A stretch of 64,000 nucleotides of DNA from Streptomyces apocyni (lineage in GTDB: Bacteria; Actinomycetota; Actinomycetes; Streptomycetales; Streptomycetaceae): the NCBI RefSeq assembly GCF_009739465.1, contig NZ_WHOM01000067.1:248001-312000 (forward strand), given 5' to 3'. The notes under the pieces are model-generated. The model made no database searches and was not told where the DNA came from. It saw nothing but the letters and a program-made list of their open reading frames with translations. How positions within the stretch are numbered: position 1 is the stretch's first letter; the number at the start of each line of letters is the position of its first letter. Position numbers and translations under genes: made by a program. Positions 26,407 through 35,050 of this stretch are shown here, in pieces.

Positions 26407-27252
26407 CTAGTCCTGCTCGCCTAGGAGGGGGCGGAGTTCTTCAGGGAGGAGGGACTCGCAGGAATCCTTGGCCGCGTTGGTGAGAGCGTCGTTTACGCAG
26501 GTGTAGTAGTCGCGGTAGACGATCTGCGCCGTGAAGGTCGCGGCGACGATCGAGAGCGCGAGGCCCGCTGTGACCAGGCCCGCTACCGCCGCGGTCGTCT
26601 GGGGCCTGCCGGGCGCCTTGGGGGGTGTCGCGGGCGTGGTGGGGGTGCTGGGTTCGGCCGTGGCCGTGGCGGAGGTGCTCGGCTTCGTCGGGTCGGGCTT
26701 GGCCCGTAGGGCGGCGATCCCCCAGTGCACGGCGAGCGCGCCGAGCAGCAGCGCGACGTACGGCCAGCTGAACAGGGCGAAGAAGAACGCCCACATGCCC
26801 GCGAGCAGCGCGTACCTGGCGCGCCGTTGCGTGGGGTCGGTGGGGTCCCAGCGTGAGCCGCCCGGGCCGCCGGAGCCGCCGGGGCCGTCCTGCGCGCCGG
26901 GCTTCTGGCCGAAGCCGCCAGGGGAACGGCCGGGCTGGCGGTTGCTCCACCGGCCGCGACCCCGGCGTGAGTCACCCGCGCCGCCGTCGCCGCCTCTGGC
27001 GCCGTTCTCGGGGTGCCGGGGCTGCCAAGGCTGGTCGGGGCTGCCCTCTGGCGGCGGTGCGAAGGGGTTGTCCTCACGCGACGAGTCGCCCGCGTCACGC
27101 GCGTCCTGTGGGTCCCGCGAGCCCTGCTCTCCCTGCGCCTGTCCCTGCGCCTGTCCCTGCGGGTCCTGAGGGTCGTGCGAACCCTTCGGAGCGCCCGATT
27201 CGGGCTCGCCCTGCGGAGTGGAGGACAAGGGTGAGGGCTGTCGGTCCGGCAT
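26407..27252 (-). CDS. Proline/glycine-rich membrane protein with two transmembrane helices
   Basis: This 281-residue protein has a disordered, Pro/Gly/Gln/Asp-rich N-terminal 140 residues. A membrane helix (about residues 148-178, ARYALLAGMWAFFFALF and onward) is followed by a Thr/Pro-rich linker and a second helix (about 220-242, VAGLVTAGLALSIVAATF). The short C-terminal domain has two cysteines (YTCVNDALTNAAKDSCESLL), probably outside the cell and possibly disulfide-linked. I do not recognise a characterised family. It lies between the PerM-like gene (convergent) and purN (divergent). Confidence 0.75.
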   Translation of the reverse strand: MPDRQPSPLSSTPQGEPESGAPKGSHDPQDPQGQAQGQAQGEQGSRDPQDARDAGDSSREDNPFAPPPEGSPDQPWQPRHPENGARGGDGGAGDSRRGRGRWSNRQPGRSPGGFGQKPGAQDGPGGSGGPGGSRWDPTDPTQRRARYALLAGMWAFFFALFSWPYVALLLGALAVHWGIAALRAKPDPTKPSTSATATAEPSTPTTPATPPKAPGRPQTTAAVAGLVTAGLALSIVAATFTAQIVYRDYYTCVNDALTNAAKDSCESLLPEELRPLLGEQD

Positions 27253-27327
27253 CAGGTGTGCGTCTTCCCCTAGTTGAGGTTGAGTCGAAGTTCCGTAGCG
27301 CTTGCTCCCCAGACGCTACCTTCCGGC

Positions 27328-27352
27328 CCTGCCCCCGTGCCGTGGGGGCAGG
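27328..27352. repeat. Short hairpin upstream of purN
   Basis: A 9-bp perfect stem (27328-27336 with 27344-27352) has a 7-nt loop in the 230-bp divergent region before purN. It may be part of a leader or an operator. No ZTP or guanine riboswitch sequence was recognised around it. Confidence 0.4.
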
Positions 27353-27482
27353 CTGGTGTGCCGGTATCGTTGCTGACGGTCGGCCGGTTCGTAGAGTTCC
27401 CCGTATCAGGGAGCGCGGACTATTCGTACGACCATACAAACGACCGAGTGTGTCAGATCCTGATTCATGAAAGGGCCCCGCC

Positions 27483-28121
27483 GTGGCCTCCCCCTCCCCC
27501 CGGACCCGCCTGGTCGTCCTGGTCTCCGGTTCCGGTACGAACCTGCAGGCCCTGCTCGACACCATCGCCGCCGAGGGCGCGTCCGTCTACGGCGCCGAGA
27601 TCGTGGCCGTCGGCGCGGACCGGGACGACATCGAGGGCCTTCGGCGGGCGGAGCGCGCCAGGCTGCCCACCTTCGTCCGCAAGGTGAAGGACTACGAGAG
27701 CCGCGAGGCCTGGGACCAGGCGCTGACCGAGGCCACCGCCGACTACGCCCCCGACCTGGTCGTGTCCGCCGGTTTCATGAAGATCCTGGGGAAGCACTTC
27801 CTCGCCCGGTTCGGCGGCCGCGTGGTCAACACACACCCCGCCCTGCTGCCCAGTTTTCCCGGGGCCCATGGCGTACGTGACGCGCTCGCGTACGGCGTGA
27901 AGGTCACCGGCTGCACCGTCCACTTCGTCGACGACGGCGTCGACACCGGCCCGATCATCGCGCAGGGCGTGGTCGAGGTCCGCAGCGAAGACCACGAGGA
28001 CGACGGTGCCGCGCTCCATGAGCGCATCAAGGAAGTCGAGCGACGCCTGCTCGTCGAGGTCGTGGGGCGTCTGGCCCGGCACGGCTACCGCATTGAGGGA
28101 CGAAAGGTTTCCATCCCGTGA
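27483..28121 (+). CDS. purN: Phosphoribosylglycinamide formyltransferase 1
   Basis: This 212-residue PurN transfers a formyl group from 10-formyltetrahydrofolate to GAR in purine synthesis. The N-terminal phosphate-binding motif is VSGSGTNLQALL. The catalytic region NTHPALLPSFPGAHG carries the conserved Asn and His, and VDDGVDTGPIIAQ supplies the Asp. The GTG at 27483 has GAAAGGG 7 nt upstream. The stop overlaps the purH GTG by 4 bp, so the two enzymes are translationally coupled. Confidence 0.97.
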   Translation: MASPSPRTRLVVLVSGSGTNLQALLDTIAAEGASVYGAEIVAVGADRDDIEGLRRAERARLPTFVRKVKDYESREAWDQALTEATADYAPDLVVSAGFMKILGKHFLARFGGRVVNTHPALLPSFPGAHGVRDALAYGVKVTGCTVHFVDDGVDTGPIIAQGVVEVRSEDHEDDGAALHERIKEVERRLLVEVVGRLARHGYRIEGRKVSIP

Positions 28122-29722
28122 CCGCCGAAGGTACGAAGTCCGCCGAAGGTACGCAGCAGCAGCGGCCCATCCGCCGCGCCCTGGTCAGCGTCTACGACAA
28201 GACGGGGCTCGAAGAGCTGGCCCGCGGCCTGCACGAGGCGGGCGTCCAGCTCGTCTCCACCGGGTCCACCGCCGCGAAGATCGCCGCCGCTGGTGTCCCG
28301 GTCACCAAGGTCGAGGAGCTCACCGGCTTTCCCGAGTGCCTGGACGGCCGGGTCAAGACCCTGCACCCCCGGGTGCACGCGGGCATCCTCGCCGACCTGC
28401 GCCTGGACGCCCACCGCGAGCAGCTCACCGAGCTGGGCGTCGAGCCCTTCGACCTGGTCGTCGTGAACCTCTACCCGTTCAAGGAGACCGTCGCCTCCGG
28501 CGCGTCCGCCGACGAGTGCGTCGAGCAGATCGACATCGGCGGCCCCTCGATGGTCCGCGCCGCCGCCAAGAACCACCCGTCGGTGGCCGTGGTCACCAGC
28601 TCCGAGCGGTACGCGGACGTCCTGACCGCCGCCCAGGGCGGCGGCTTCGACCTCACCACCCGCAAGCGGCTCGCCGCCGAGGCGTTCCAGCACACGGCCG
28701 CGTACGACGTGGCGGTCGCCTCCTGGTTCGCCGCGGACTACGCCGCCGCCGACGACTCGGGCTTCCCCGACTTCCTCGGCACCACCTACGAGCGCGCGAA
28801 CGTCCTGCGCTACGGCGAGAACCCGCACCAGCCCGCCGCCCTCTACGTCAGCGGCGCGGGCACGGGCGCCAACGGCGGCGGCCTGGCCGAGGCCGAGCAG
28901 CTGCACGGCAAGGAGATGTCGTACAACAACTACACGGACACGGACGCCGCCCGCCGTGCCGCGTACGACCACGACGAGCCCTGCGTCGCGATCATCAAGC
29001 ACGCCAACCCGTGCGGCATCGCGATCGGCGCGGACGTCGCCGAGGCGCACCGCAAGGCACACGCCTGTGACCCGCTGTCCGCGTTCGGCGGCGTGATCGC
29101 CGTCAACCGCCCGGTCACCGTCGCGCTCGCCGAGCAGGTCGCCGAGATCTTCACCGAGGTCATCGTCGCCCCGGCGTACGAGGACGGCGCGGTCGAGGTC
29201 CTCGCCCGTAAGAAGAACATCCGGGTCCTGCGCTGCCCGGACGCCCCGGCCGACCCGGTCGAGGTCAAGGCGATCGACGGCGGTGCGCTGCTCCAGATCA
29301 CCGACCGGCTCCAGGCCGAGGGCGACGACCCGGAGAACTGGACCCTCGCCACCGGTGACGCCCTGAACGCCGACGAGCTGCGCGAGCTGGCCTTCGCCTG
29401 GAAGGCCTGCCGCGCGGTCAAGTCCAACGCCATCCTCCTCGCCAAGGACGCCGCTTCGGTCGGCGTCGGTATGGGCCAGGTCAACCGCGTCGACTCCGCG
29501 AAGCTGGCCATCGAGCGGGCGGGCGAGGAGCGCGCCCGCGGCGCGTACGCGGCATCGGACGCCTTCTTCCCGTTCCCGGACGGGCTGGAGATCCTGACCG
29601 CGGCCGGGGTCAGGGCCGTGGTGCAGCCGGGTGGTTCGGTCCGTGACGAGCTGGTCGTCGAGGCCGCCAAGAAGGCGGGCGTGACGATGTACTTCACGGG
29701 CACGCGCCACTTCTTCCACTGA
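28118..29722 (+). CDS. purH: Bifunctional AICAR formyltransferase / IMP cyclohydrolase
   Basis: This 534-residue bifunctional enzyme catalyses the last two steps of IMP synthesis. The N-terminal IMP cyclohydrolase part begins RRALVSVYDKTGLEELARGL and has the STGSTAAKIAAAGVPV segment. The C-terminal formyltransferase part contains YGENPHQPAALY, IKHANPCGIAIG (catalytic Lys-His) and PLSAFGGVIAVNRP. The start is a GTG overlapping the purN stop. A short duplicated segment (CCGAAGGTACG twice) encodes the first 12 residues, a likely local duplication. A terminator hairpin follows. Confidence 0.97.
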   Translation: MTAEGTKSAEGTQQQRPIRRALVSVYDKTGLEELARGLHEAGVQLVSTGSTAAKIAAAGVPVTKVEELTGFPECLDGRVKTLHPRVHAGILADLRLDAHREQLTELGVEPFDLVVVNLYPFKETVASGASADECVEQIDIGGPSMVRAAAKNHPSVAVVTSSERYADVLTAAQGGGFDLTTRKRLAAEAFQHTAAYDVAVASWFAADYAAADDSGFPDFLGTTYERANVLRYGENPHQPAALYVSGAGTGANGGGLAEAEQLHGKEMSYNNYTDTDAARRAAYDHDEPCVAIIKHANPCGIAIGADVAEAHRKAHACDPLSAFGGVIAVNRPVTVALAEQVAEIFTEVIVAPAYEDGAVEVLARKKNIRVLRCPDAPADPVEVKAIDGGALLQITDRLQAEGDDPENWTLATGDALNADELRELAFAWKACRAVKSNAILLAKDAASVGVGMGQVNRVDSAKLAIERAGEERARGAYAASDAFFPFPDGLEILTAAGVRAVVQPGGSVRDELVVEAAKKAGVTMYFTGTRHFFH

Positions 29723-29758
29723 GCCGAACGGCAACCACTGAGCCGTACGGCAACGCGG

Positions 29759-29790
29759 CGGGCCGGTGACGCGTCAGCGCCACCGGCCCG
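29759..29790. terminator. Terminator hairpin after purH
   Basis: A 10-bp GC-rich stem (29759-29768 with 29781-29790) has a 12-nt loop and is followed by TTGT. It lies between purH and the convergent kinase gene. Confidence 0.75.
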
Positions 29791-29856
29791 TTGTCGCGGC
29801 CGTCGTCAGCACGGCGGAGGTGTGGGTGAGGAGGTGGGTGAGGAGGCGCCGCCGGT

Positions 29857-31305
29857 CTAGCAGTGCTCCACCCAGGTGTGGGACCGGACCGCGACCGGCT
29901 TGGCGAAGTTCGCCTTCTTCCGCACCCCTAGGCAGCCCAGTTGCTCCCGCAGCCGGTTCTCCGCGTAGTAGAGGACCGCGACCAGCTCCTCGCCTTCGTC
30001 GGTGTCGTAGCCGTTGTTGAACACCGACCTTGGGTGACGCGTGGTGGCCCAGTCGCAGGTGTGGGGGCCTCTGACCCAGTCGGTGTCGTCGCCTTCCCAG
30101 GCGCACATCTCGCCCTGTCCGTCCCGCTGGGTGAAGAAGCAGACGTCGCCCCGGGCGCAGCGGTCGTAGCCCGTGGCCTGGGGCTTGGAGGCACGGGGGC
30201 CGGAGTGGGAGTCGGAGTCGGTGAGGGTGCCGCTCACCCCGAACCCGAGCGCGGCGACCGCCGCCACAGCGGTGGCGGCGGTGGCCCAGGGCCGCCGTCG
30301 GAGTACGTGCGCCGGGCGTGGCCGTGCCGAAGGGGGCGTACCCGCCGCCCGCTCGACTCGGCGGAGCAGAGTGGCGGTGTCGGTGGTGCGGGCGGTGCGT
30401 TCGGCGTGCGTGGGGGCGAGGCAGTCGGTGATGATCTGCCGCCAGGCTTCCGGGAGTTCGGGCGACAGGCGCAGCTCCAGGGTGCCCCGGGCGTAGCGCA
30501 CCGCCGCGTCCCTGCGGGCGGAGGTGGTGGCGCCGGGCAGCGGCAGCGAACCGGCTAGCACGACGTGGGCGAGTACGCCGAAGGCCCAGGTGTCGGCGGT
30601 GGGGCGGATCTGCTGGCCGCGTTCGCCGATCTCGGACCAGAGGAGTTCGGGCGGGGTGTAGTCGGGGGTGGAGAAGGCCGGGGTATAGGCGTGCGTGCCC
30701 TCCAGCTCGGCGGCGAGGTTGAAGTCGGCGAGCCGTGCCGTGCCGTCGCGCATCAGCAGGACGTTGGCGGGCTTGAGGTCGCCGTGTACCCAGCCCGCGC
30801 GGTGCAGTTGGCGCAGCCCTTCGCAGATCTGGGCCAGCAGGGCGGGCCCGGTGTCCGGCGTGGGGGAGCGGGTCAGCAGGGTGTCCAGGGAGCCCTCGGC
30901 TTGTTCGAGTACGAGGACGGTGGCGCCGTCGAGTTCGGGTATGCCGGGATCGTCGACGGTGAGGGTCTCGTACATCCGGATCAGCCGGGGTGAGCGGAGG
31001 CGTCGGAGCAGGTCGACTTCGCGTTCGGCGAGTTCGCGCAGGTGGCGGAGTTGGCGCGGGGTGTGGGTGCCGGTGGGCAGGAACTTCAGGGCTGCGGTGT
31101 CGGGGAGGCCATCGTCGGACAGTCCGTCCTCGGGCAGCTTGCCCTTGGGCAGCTTGTCGTCGGCACAGGGGGTGCGCCGGGCCGCGTACACGCTGCCGAA
31201 CGCGCCTGAGGCGAGCGCCTCACGTACCTCCCAGCGGCCCACCCGGTACCCCTTCGGGACGCTGACCGCGTACGGCCGTCCCGCGCCTGCGGGGCGTGCG
31301 CTCAT
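29857..31305 (-). CDS. Membrane-anchored Ser/Thr protein kinase with extracellular I36-like domain
   Basis: This 482-residue receptor-like kinase starts at an ATG overlapping the upstream FHA gene stop (ATGA). The Gly loop is ASGAFGSVYAARR, the ATP-binding Lys is in AALKFLP, the catalytic loop is HGDLKPANVLL, and the metal site reads DFN instead of DFG. An unusual Leu/Pro/Asp-rich insertion sits between the Gly loop and the Lys. After the kinase domain come a basic patch, a membrane helix (about residues 345-367) and an outside domain with paired cysteines (RCARGDVCFFTQ, GQGEMCAWEGDD) like peptidase inhibitor family I36 or crystallin folds. The FHA gene upstream probably encodes a phospho-reader partner or substrate. 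Confidence 0.88.
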   Translation of the reverse strand: MSARPAGAGRPYAVSVPKGYRVGRWEVREALASGAFGSVYAARRTPCADDKLPKGKLPEDGLSDDGLPDTAALKFLPTGTHTPRQLRHLRELAEREVDLLRRLRSPRLIRMYETLTVDDPGIPELDGATVLVLEQAEGSLDTLLTRSPTPDTGPALLAQICEGLRQLHRAGWVHGDLKPANVLLMRDGTARLADFNLAAELEGTHAYTPAFSTPDYTPPELLWSEIGERGQQIRPTADTWAFGVLAHVVLAGSLPLPGATTSARRDAAVRYARGTLELRLSPELPEAWRQIITDCLAPTHAERTARTTDTATLLRRVERAAGTPPSARPRPAHVLRRRPWATAATAVAAVAALGFGVSGTLTDSDSHSGPRASKPQATGYDRCARGDVCFFTQRDGQGEMCAWEGDDTDWVRGPHTCDWATTRHPRSVFNNGYDTDEGEELVAVLYYAENRLREQLGCLGVRKKANFAKPVAVRSHTWVEHC

Positions 31306-32087
31306 CGCACCGTCTCCCGGGCCGCGTCGGCGGGAGTTGCCGCGTCGGCCGTCAGGAGTACGAGGTCCTCCTCGCGCACCAGGTCGAAGCGGAGGGCGAG
31401 CGAGACCAGGGACTCCTTCTTGCCGTTGAGGCGGTGGCCCGGCTCCGGAGCGTCCACGGCGTCCGGGGCGGGCTTCAGGCGGAGTTTGATCGAGAGGTAG
31501 TCGATGTTCCACTGCACGTTCGCGCGGTTCGCCGCGGGCCAGCTGGGACGCAGCCGCTCCACCACCTGCTCGACGGTGGGCAGTGGAGCGTGCGGTGCGC
31601 CGCGCAGCCGGGGCTCACACAGGGCGGTCAGCACGGCGAAGTAGCGCTTCGTACGGTCCAGGGCGAAGGCCACGGCGGTCGGGTCGCCGGTCATCAACTC
31701 CGGGTCGGTGGGCCGCGTGTCCAGGTGGTCGTGGCGCGGTGCCCAGACGTCGAGGCCGAGCAGTTCGCCCGCCGCGGGCAGTACGACACGCGAGAACTCG
31801 AACGGCACCGGGGCGTCCAGTCGGCCCGGCGCCACCTTGATGTGCTCTCCGGCGCCCTCCGGGTTCTCCACCACGTACGTCTGGGTGCGGCTGAGATTGC
31901 TCAGCAGCCAGAAGGAGTCCTGTGCGGCGATCTCGCCTGCGGCTCTGGACACGCCAGAGTGGGCGAGGGCGAGGTGACGGCCGCGAACTGCCGTGCTCCT
32001 GCCGAAGGTCAGCTTCTCGCCGGGCGCGAGACGGGTCTGTTGCTCGGGACCGGCACAGGCCGGTGGAACCACGATGATGGTGTACAA
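31302..32087 (-). CDS. FHA domain protein, partner of the adjacent Ser/Thr kinase
   Basis: This 261-residue cytoplasmic protein has an FHA-like domain in its first 110 residues (LAPGEKLTFGRSTAVRGRHL, then GVSRAAGEI and LLSNLSRTQTYVVENPE). FHA domains bind phosphothreonine. The usual His after the SR pair is absent, which may change binding. The C-terminal half is helical and includes a segment around VEQVVERLRPSWPAANRANV, resembling winged-helix or effector regions found in Streptomyces FHA proteins. The TTG at 32087 (MYTIIVVPP), with AAAGGGGG upstream, is the likely start. The frame remains open for 52 more codons upstream without a ribosome site. It overlaps the kinase gene by 4 bp. Confidence 0.8.
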   Translation of the reverse strand: MYTIIVVPPACAGPEQQTRLAPGEKLTFGRSTAVRGRHLALAHSGVSRAAGEIAAQDSFWLLSNLSRTQTYVVENPEGAGEHIKVAPGRLDAPVPFEFSRVVLPAAGELLGLDVWAPRHDHLDTRPTDPELMTGDPTAVAFALDRTKRYFAVLTALCEPRLRGAPHAPLPTVEQVVERLRPSWPAANRANVQWNIDYLSIKLRLKPAPDAVDAPEPGHRLNGKKESLVSLALRFDLVREEDLVLLTADAATPADAARETVR

Positions 32088-32467
32088 GATCGCCCCCTTT
32101 ACCCCTATACGGTCGTCAGGGTAGGGGGAGTGCGAGAGGCGGAGCGAACCTTTCCGGGCCCGTGTCTGGCTGGTTTGTGCGTGTTTGGTCCCTGACAGGT
32201 GGTGCGGGGCGGTGGGGGTAGGCGGGGATGGCGGGGGTGGCAAGCAGTCGGCCGCGGAGACCCTGAGGTCCCCGCGGCCGCTGGACAGACATGGGGCGTT
32301 CTACGGCCCCATGGTGCTGCTACCTGCTCCCCCGATATGCGCTGCCCCCCGTTGCGGCGCAGTCACCACTCTGGCCGAAAGCCGTGGCGAGCGGAACCTA
32401 GAACTATTCAGGGTCGCCCCAGGAGCGCTCGTCAGCGCGCGGTAGCGCGCTCAGCCAGCGCGCCGAA
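32088..32467. other. Intergenic region upstream of the FHA gene
   Basis: About 380 bp without a convincing gene. It contains one small hairpin, an 8-bp stem at 32290-32297 with 32306-32313. No tRNA-like or riboswitch sequence is recognised. The promoter of the FHA-kinase operon must lie at its left end. Confidence 0.4.
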
Positions 32468-32506
32468 AGGGCCATGCCCTCCCGTCGTATGGGAGGGCAT
32501 GGCCCT
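32468..32506. terminator. Strong terminator hairpin after the RDD gene
   Basis: A perfect 16-bp stem (32468-32483 with 32491-32506) has a 7-nt loop and begins 31 bp beyond the stop of the minus-strand RDD gene. Confidence 0.9.
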
Positions 32507-32537
32507 GAGCGGTGGTGCGGGGTGTGTAGCGCCCGTG

Positions 32538-33173
32538 TCAGTTCTTGCGGACGACGACGGTGCCGCAGATCTTGTCGGTGAAGTGCTGCTTCTTGGCGTC
32601 CCAGGCGGGCCACAGGTAGCCGAGGTAGCAGGGGAGGCTGTTGAGGAAGTCCAGGATGTAGCGCACGACGGCCATGCCGAAGCCGAGCGGCTGGCCGGTC
32701 GACTCCTTGAGGACCTGGATGTTCACCGCCTTGCGGCCGGGGGTCTGGCCGGTGGTGCCCAGCAGGTACGCGAAGCCGATCATGCCGACGAAGATCAGCA
32801 GCACGCCGACGTAGTACAGGCCGCCCCTCTCGCCGGTCTCGAAGTCCATCGAGCTGATCATCAGGATCGTCGGGACGATGCTGATGATCAGCGTGTCGAG
32901 GATGCGGGCGATGAACCGCGAACCCCACCCGGCGTACGCGTTCGGAATCAGCGCCGCGCCCTGCGGGCCCCCGGGGTACGCGCCGTAGGGCTGGCCGGGC
33001 TGCTGCGGGTACGCGCCGTACGGCTGGCCCGGCTGCTGGGGGTAGCCCGGCTGCTGCGGGTAACCCTGCTGGGGCGGTACGCCCTGGGGAGCCTGCTGCG
33101 GGTAGCCGTACCCGGGCTGGCCCTGCGGGGGCTGCTGCTGGCCGTAGGGGTTGTTCGGGTCGCCGTAAGCCAT
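32538..33173 (-). CDS. RDD family membrane protein with Pro/Gln/Tyr repeats
   Basis: This 211-residue protein has an N-terminal, probably disordered repeat of YPQQPGQPYGA-like units (residues 15-70), then an RDD domain with about three membrane helices. The family residues appear in GWGSRFIARILDTLI and GTTGQTPGRKAVNIQVL. RDD proteins are small membrane proteins of mostly unknown role; some take part in ion transport. GGAGG 12 nt before the ATG at 33173 supports the start. It is monocistronic, with a strong terminator after it. The repeat encodes several near-identical 11-residue blocks. Confidence 0.88.
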   Translation of the reverse strand: MAYGDPNNPYGQQQPPQGQPGYGYPQQAPQGVPPQQGYPQQPGYPQQPGQPYGAYPQQPGQPYGAYPGGPQGAALIPNAYAGWGSRFIARILDTLIISIVPTILMISSMDFETGERGGLYYVGVLLIFVGMIGFAYLLGTTGQTPGRKAVNIQVLKESTGQPLGFGMAVVRYILDFLNSLPCYLGYLWPAWDAKKQHFTDKICGTVVVRKN

Positions 33174-33377
33174 GGTGTTACTTCCTCCGTTGAAAGTGCG
33201 GGGACTGCGCGGTTCCGTACGGAGGAGCCTGAGCGGTGTGTTGGTCGTTCCCCCCGGCACTGCCCGCGGCACTGCGCGGTTCATGGTTCTAAAGGCGTGG
33301 CCTGTTTGTCCAGCCAGATGGACCCGCGTTGCGCAAGTGCAACATCGCCAACCCAGGCAAAACGGGTGTGAGGTTCG

Positions 33378-33421
33378 GATCTACGCGCGATGTACGTGCG
33401 ATCTACGCGTGGTCTACGGGG
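33378..33421 (+). repeat. Four 11-bp tandem repeats upstream of folD
   Basis: Four consecutive 11-bp units related to GATCTACGCGC occupy 33378-33388, 33389-33399, 33400-33410 and 33411-33421, ending 41 bp before the folD ATG. One unit per helical turn places each copy on the same DNA face, as in an array of protein-binding sites. Confidence 0.7.
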
Positions 33422-33462
33422 GTAATTGGAGCCAGGGGCGCTTTATCCGCGAGGATGGGGGC

Positions 33463-34326
33463 ATGAGCGCCCAGATTCTCGACGGTAAGGCCACCGCGGC
33501 CGCGATCAAGGCGGACCTCGCCCAGCGCGTGGCCGCACTCAAGGCGCGGGGCAGCGCGCCCGGACTCGGCACCGTGCTGGTGGGTGAGGACCCCGGTAGC
33601 CAGAAGTACGTCGCGGGCAAGCACCGCGACTGTGCCCAGGTCGGCATCGCCTCGATCCAGCGGGAGCTGCCCGCCACGGCGACGCAGGAGGAGATCGAGG
33701 CCGTCGTCCGTGAACTGAACGACGACCCCGAGTGCACCGGGTACATCGTGCAGCTGCCGCTCCCCAAGGGCATCGACGAGAACCGCATCCTGGAGCTGAT
33801 GGACCCGGCCAAGGACGCGGACGGTCTGCACCCGGCGAACCTCGGTCGCCTCGTACTGAACGAGCCCGCGCCGCTGCCCTGCACCCCGCACGGCGTGATC
33901 AAGCTGCTGCGCCAGTACGGCGTCGAGCTGAACGGCGCGCATGTGGTGGTCGTCGGCCGGGGCGTGACTATCGGGCGGTCGCTGCCGCTGCTGCTCACCC
34001 GCAAGTCCGAGAACTCCACGGTGACGCAGTGCCACACCGGCACCCGCGACCTCTCCGCGCAGCTACGGCAGGCGGACATCATCGTGGCGGCCGCGGGCTC
34101 CCCGCACCTGATCAAGCCGGAGGACGTACGTCCCGGCGCCGCCGTGCTCGACGTCGGCGTCAGCCGGGACGAGAGCGGCAAGATCGTCGGGGATGTGCAC
34201 CCCGGGGTCGCCGAGGTCGCGGGCTGGATCTCGCCGAACCCCGGCGGGGTCGGCCCGATGACGCGGGCCCTGCTGCTCGTCAACGTGGTCGAGGCGGCCG
34301 AGCGCGCGGCGAACGTTGCCGACTGA
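33463..34326 (+). CDS. folD: Bifunctional methylenetetrahydrofolate dehydrogenase/cyclohydrolase
   Basis: This 287-residue FolD interconverts 5,10-methylene-, 5,10-methenyl- and 10-formyl-tetrahydrofolate, feeding one-carbon units to PurN and PurH encoded nearby. Family features include VLVGEDPGSQKYVAGK (catalytic Lys and the YxxxK motif), VQLPLPKGIDENRILELMDP, DADGLHPANLG and the NAD(P)-binding region VVVGRGVTIGRSLPLLL. The ATG at 33463 is preceded by a G-rich stretch. Usual family length is about 285. An 11-bp repeat array lies just upstream. A DUF3017 gene follows closely and is likely cotranscribed. Confidence 0.96.
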   Translation: MSAQILDGKATAAAIKADLAQRVAALKARGSAPGLGTVLVGEDPGSQKYVAGKHRDCAQVGIASIQRELPATATQEEIEAVVRELNDDPECTGYIVQLPLPKGIDENRILELMDPAKDADGLHPANLGRLVLNEPAPLPCTPHGVIKLLRQYGVELNGAHVVVVGRGVTIGRSLPLLLTRKSENSTVTQCHTGTRDLSAQLRQADIIVAAAGSPHLIKPEDVRPGAAVLDVGVSRDESGKIVGDVHPGVAEVAGWISPNPGGVGPMTRALLLVNVVEAAERAANVAD

Positions 34327-34345
34327 CCAGGAGGGCGGCGAGCCC

Positions 34346-34837
34346 GTGAGCGCGTCCGCGAACGAGGCCGTGAACGCGCCGGTGAACGAGCCCATGGAGG
34401 AGCCTGTGAGCGAGCCCGTGAAGGAGCCCGGAACCCGGTCCGGGCTGCTGCGGAAGTCTCGCCGCTTCCCCTCCGTCACCCAGGACACCGCACGCCCCGA
34501 AGGCGGCGGCCGGGTCGCGCCCGGGGACGCTCCGGCGCCCGCGCGCCAGTGGCCCATGCTCCTGGTGCTCGGCACCGCCGGGCTCGGCCTGCTGCTCACG
34601 GCGTTCGACGTGTTCCGGGCGGGCACGCTGCTGATCGGTGTGGCGCTGCTGCTCGGCGCCGTGCTGCGCTGGGCGCTGCCCGTGGTCGGGATGCTGGCCG
34701 TACGGTCGCGCTTCACGGACATCCTGACGTACGGCGTGCTCGGTGTGGTGATCGTTCTGCTGGCGCTGATGGCGCAGCCCGACCCCGTGATCAACATCCC
34801 GTTCCTGGACGACACGCTGCACTTCACGATTCGCTAA
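34346..34837 (+). CDS. DUF3017 family membrane protein
   Basis: This 163-residue protein has an N-terminal Glu/Pro/Val repeat (EPMEEPVSEPVKEP) and three membrane helices (about residues 72-88, 92-110 and 127-148), matching DUF3017, a small actinobacterial membrane family often found beside folD. No function is established. The GTG at 34346 is 11 nt after AGGAGG. It is separated from folD by 19 bp, so it lies in the folD operon. A terminator follows. Confidence 0.82.
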   Translation: MSASANEAVNAPVNEPMEEPVSEPVKEPGTRSGLLRKSRRFPSVTQDTARPEGGGRVAPGDAPAPARQWPMLLVLGTAGLGLLLTAFDVFRAGTLLIGVALLLGAVLRWALPVVGMLAVRSRFTDILTYGVLGVVIVLLALMAQPDPVINIPFLDDTLHFTIR

Positions 34838-34883
34838 GCCCCCGCGACCCGACCCCGCGACCCGCCCCCGAGTCCCCGCCCCC

Positions 34884-34920
34884 GGTGGCCCGTCCTCTCC
34901 CCCGAGCAGGACGGGCCACC
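34884..34920 (+). terminator. Terminator hairpin after the folD-DUF3017 operon
   Basis: A perfect 13-bp stem (34884-34896 with 34908-34920) has an 11-nt loop and begins 46 bp after the DUF3017 stop. Confidence 0.85.
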
Positions 34921-35050
34921 GTGGAGCTTCCCCGCCGTGGTGGTGACGTGGCCGGGCGGTGCGGGGTGGACCGCACCGCCCCTGGTGCACCACTGACCTT
35001 GGCCGGTCAGTCCGTGCCGCGGCCAGAGGGGTACGGGATTCCAGGCAAGG

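Noticed and set aside
28085..29734. Long open frame antisense to purH
   Set aside because: purH motifs on the plus strand settle the coding strand.
32088..32537. tRNA or small RNA gene
   Set aside because: No cloverleaf or T-loop sequence is present; only a terminator and a minor hairpin were found.
33285..33462. ZTP or tetrahydrofolate riboswitch before folD
   Set aside because: None of the conserved blocks seen before glyA occur here; only the 11-bp repeats are present.
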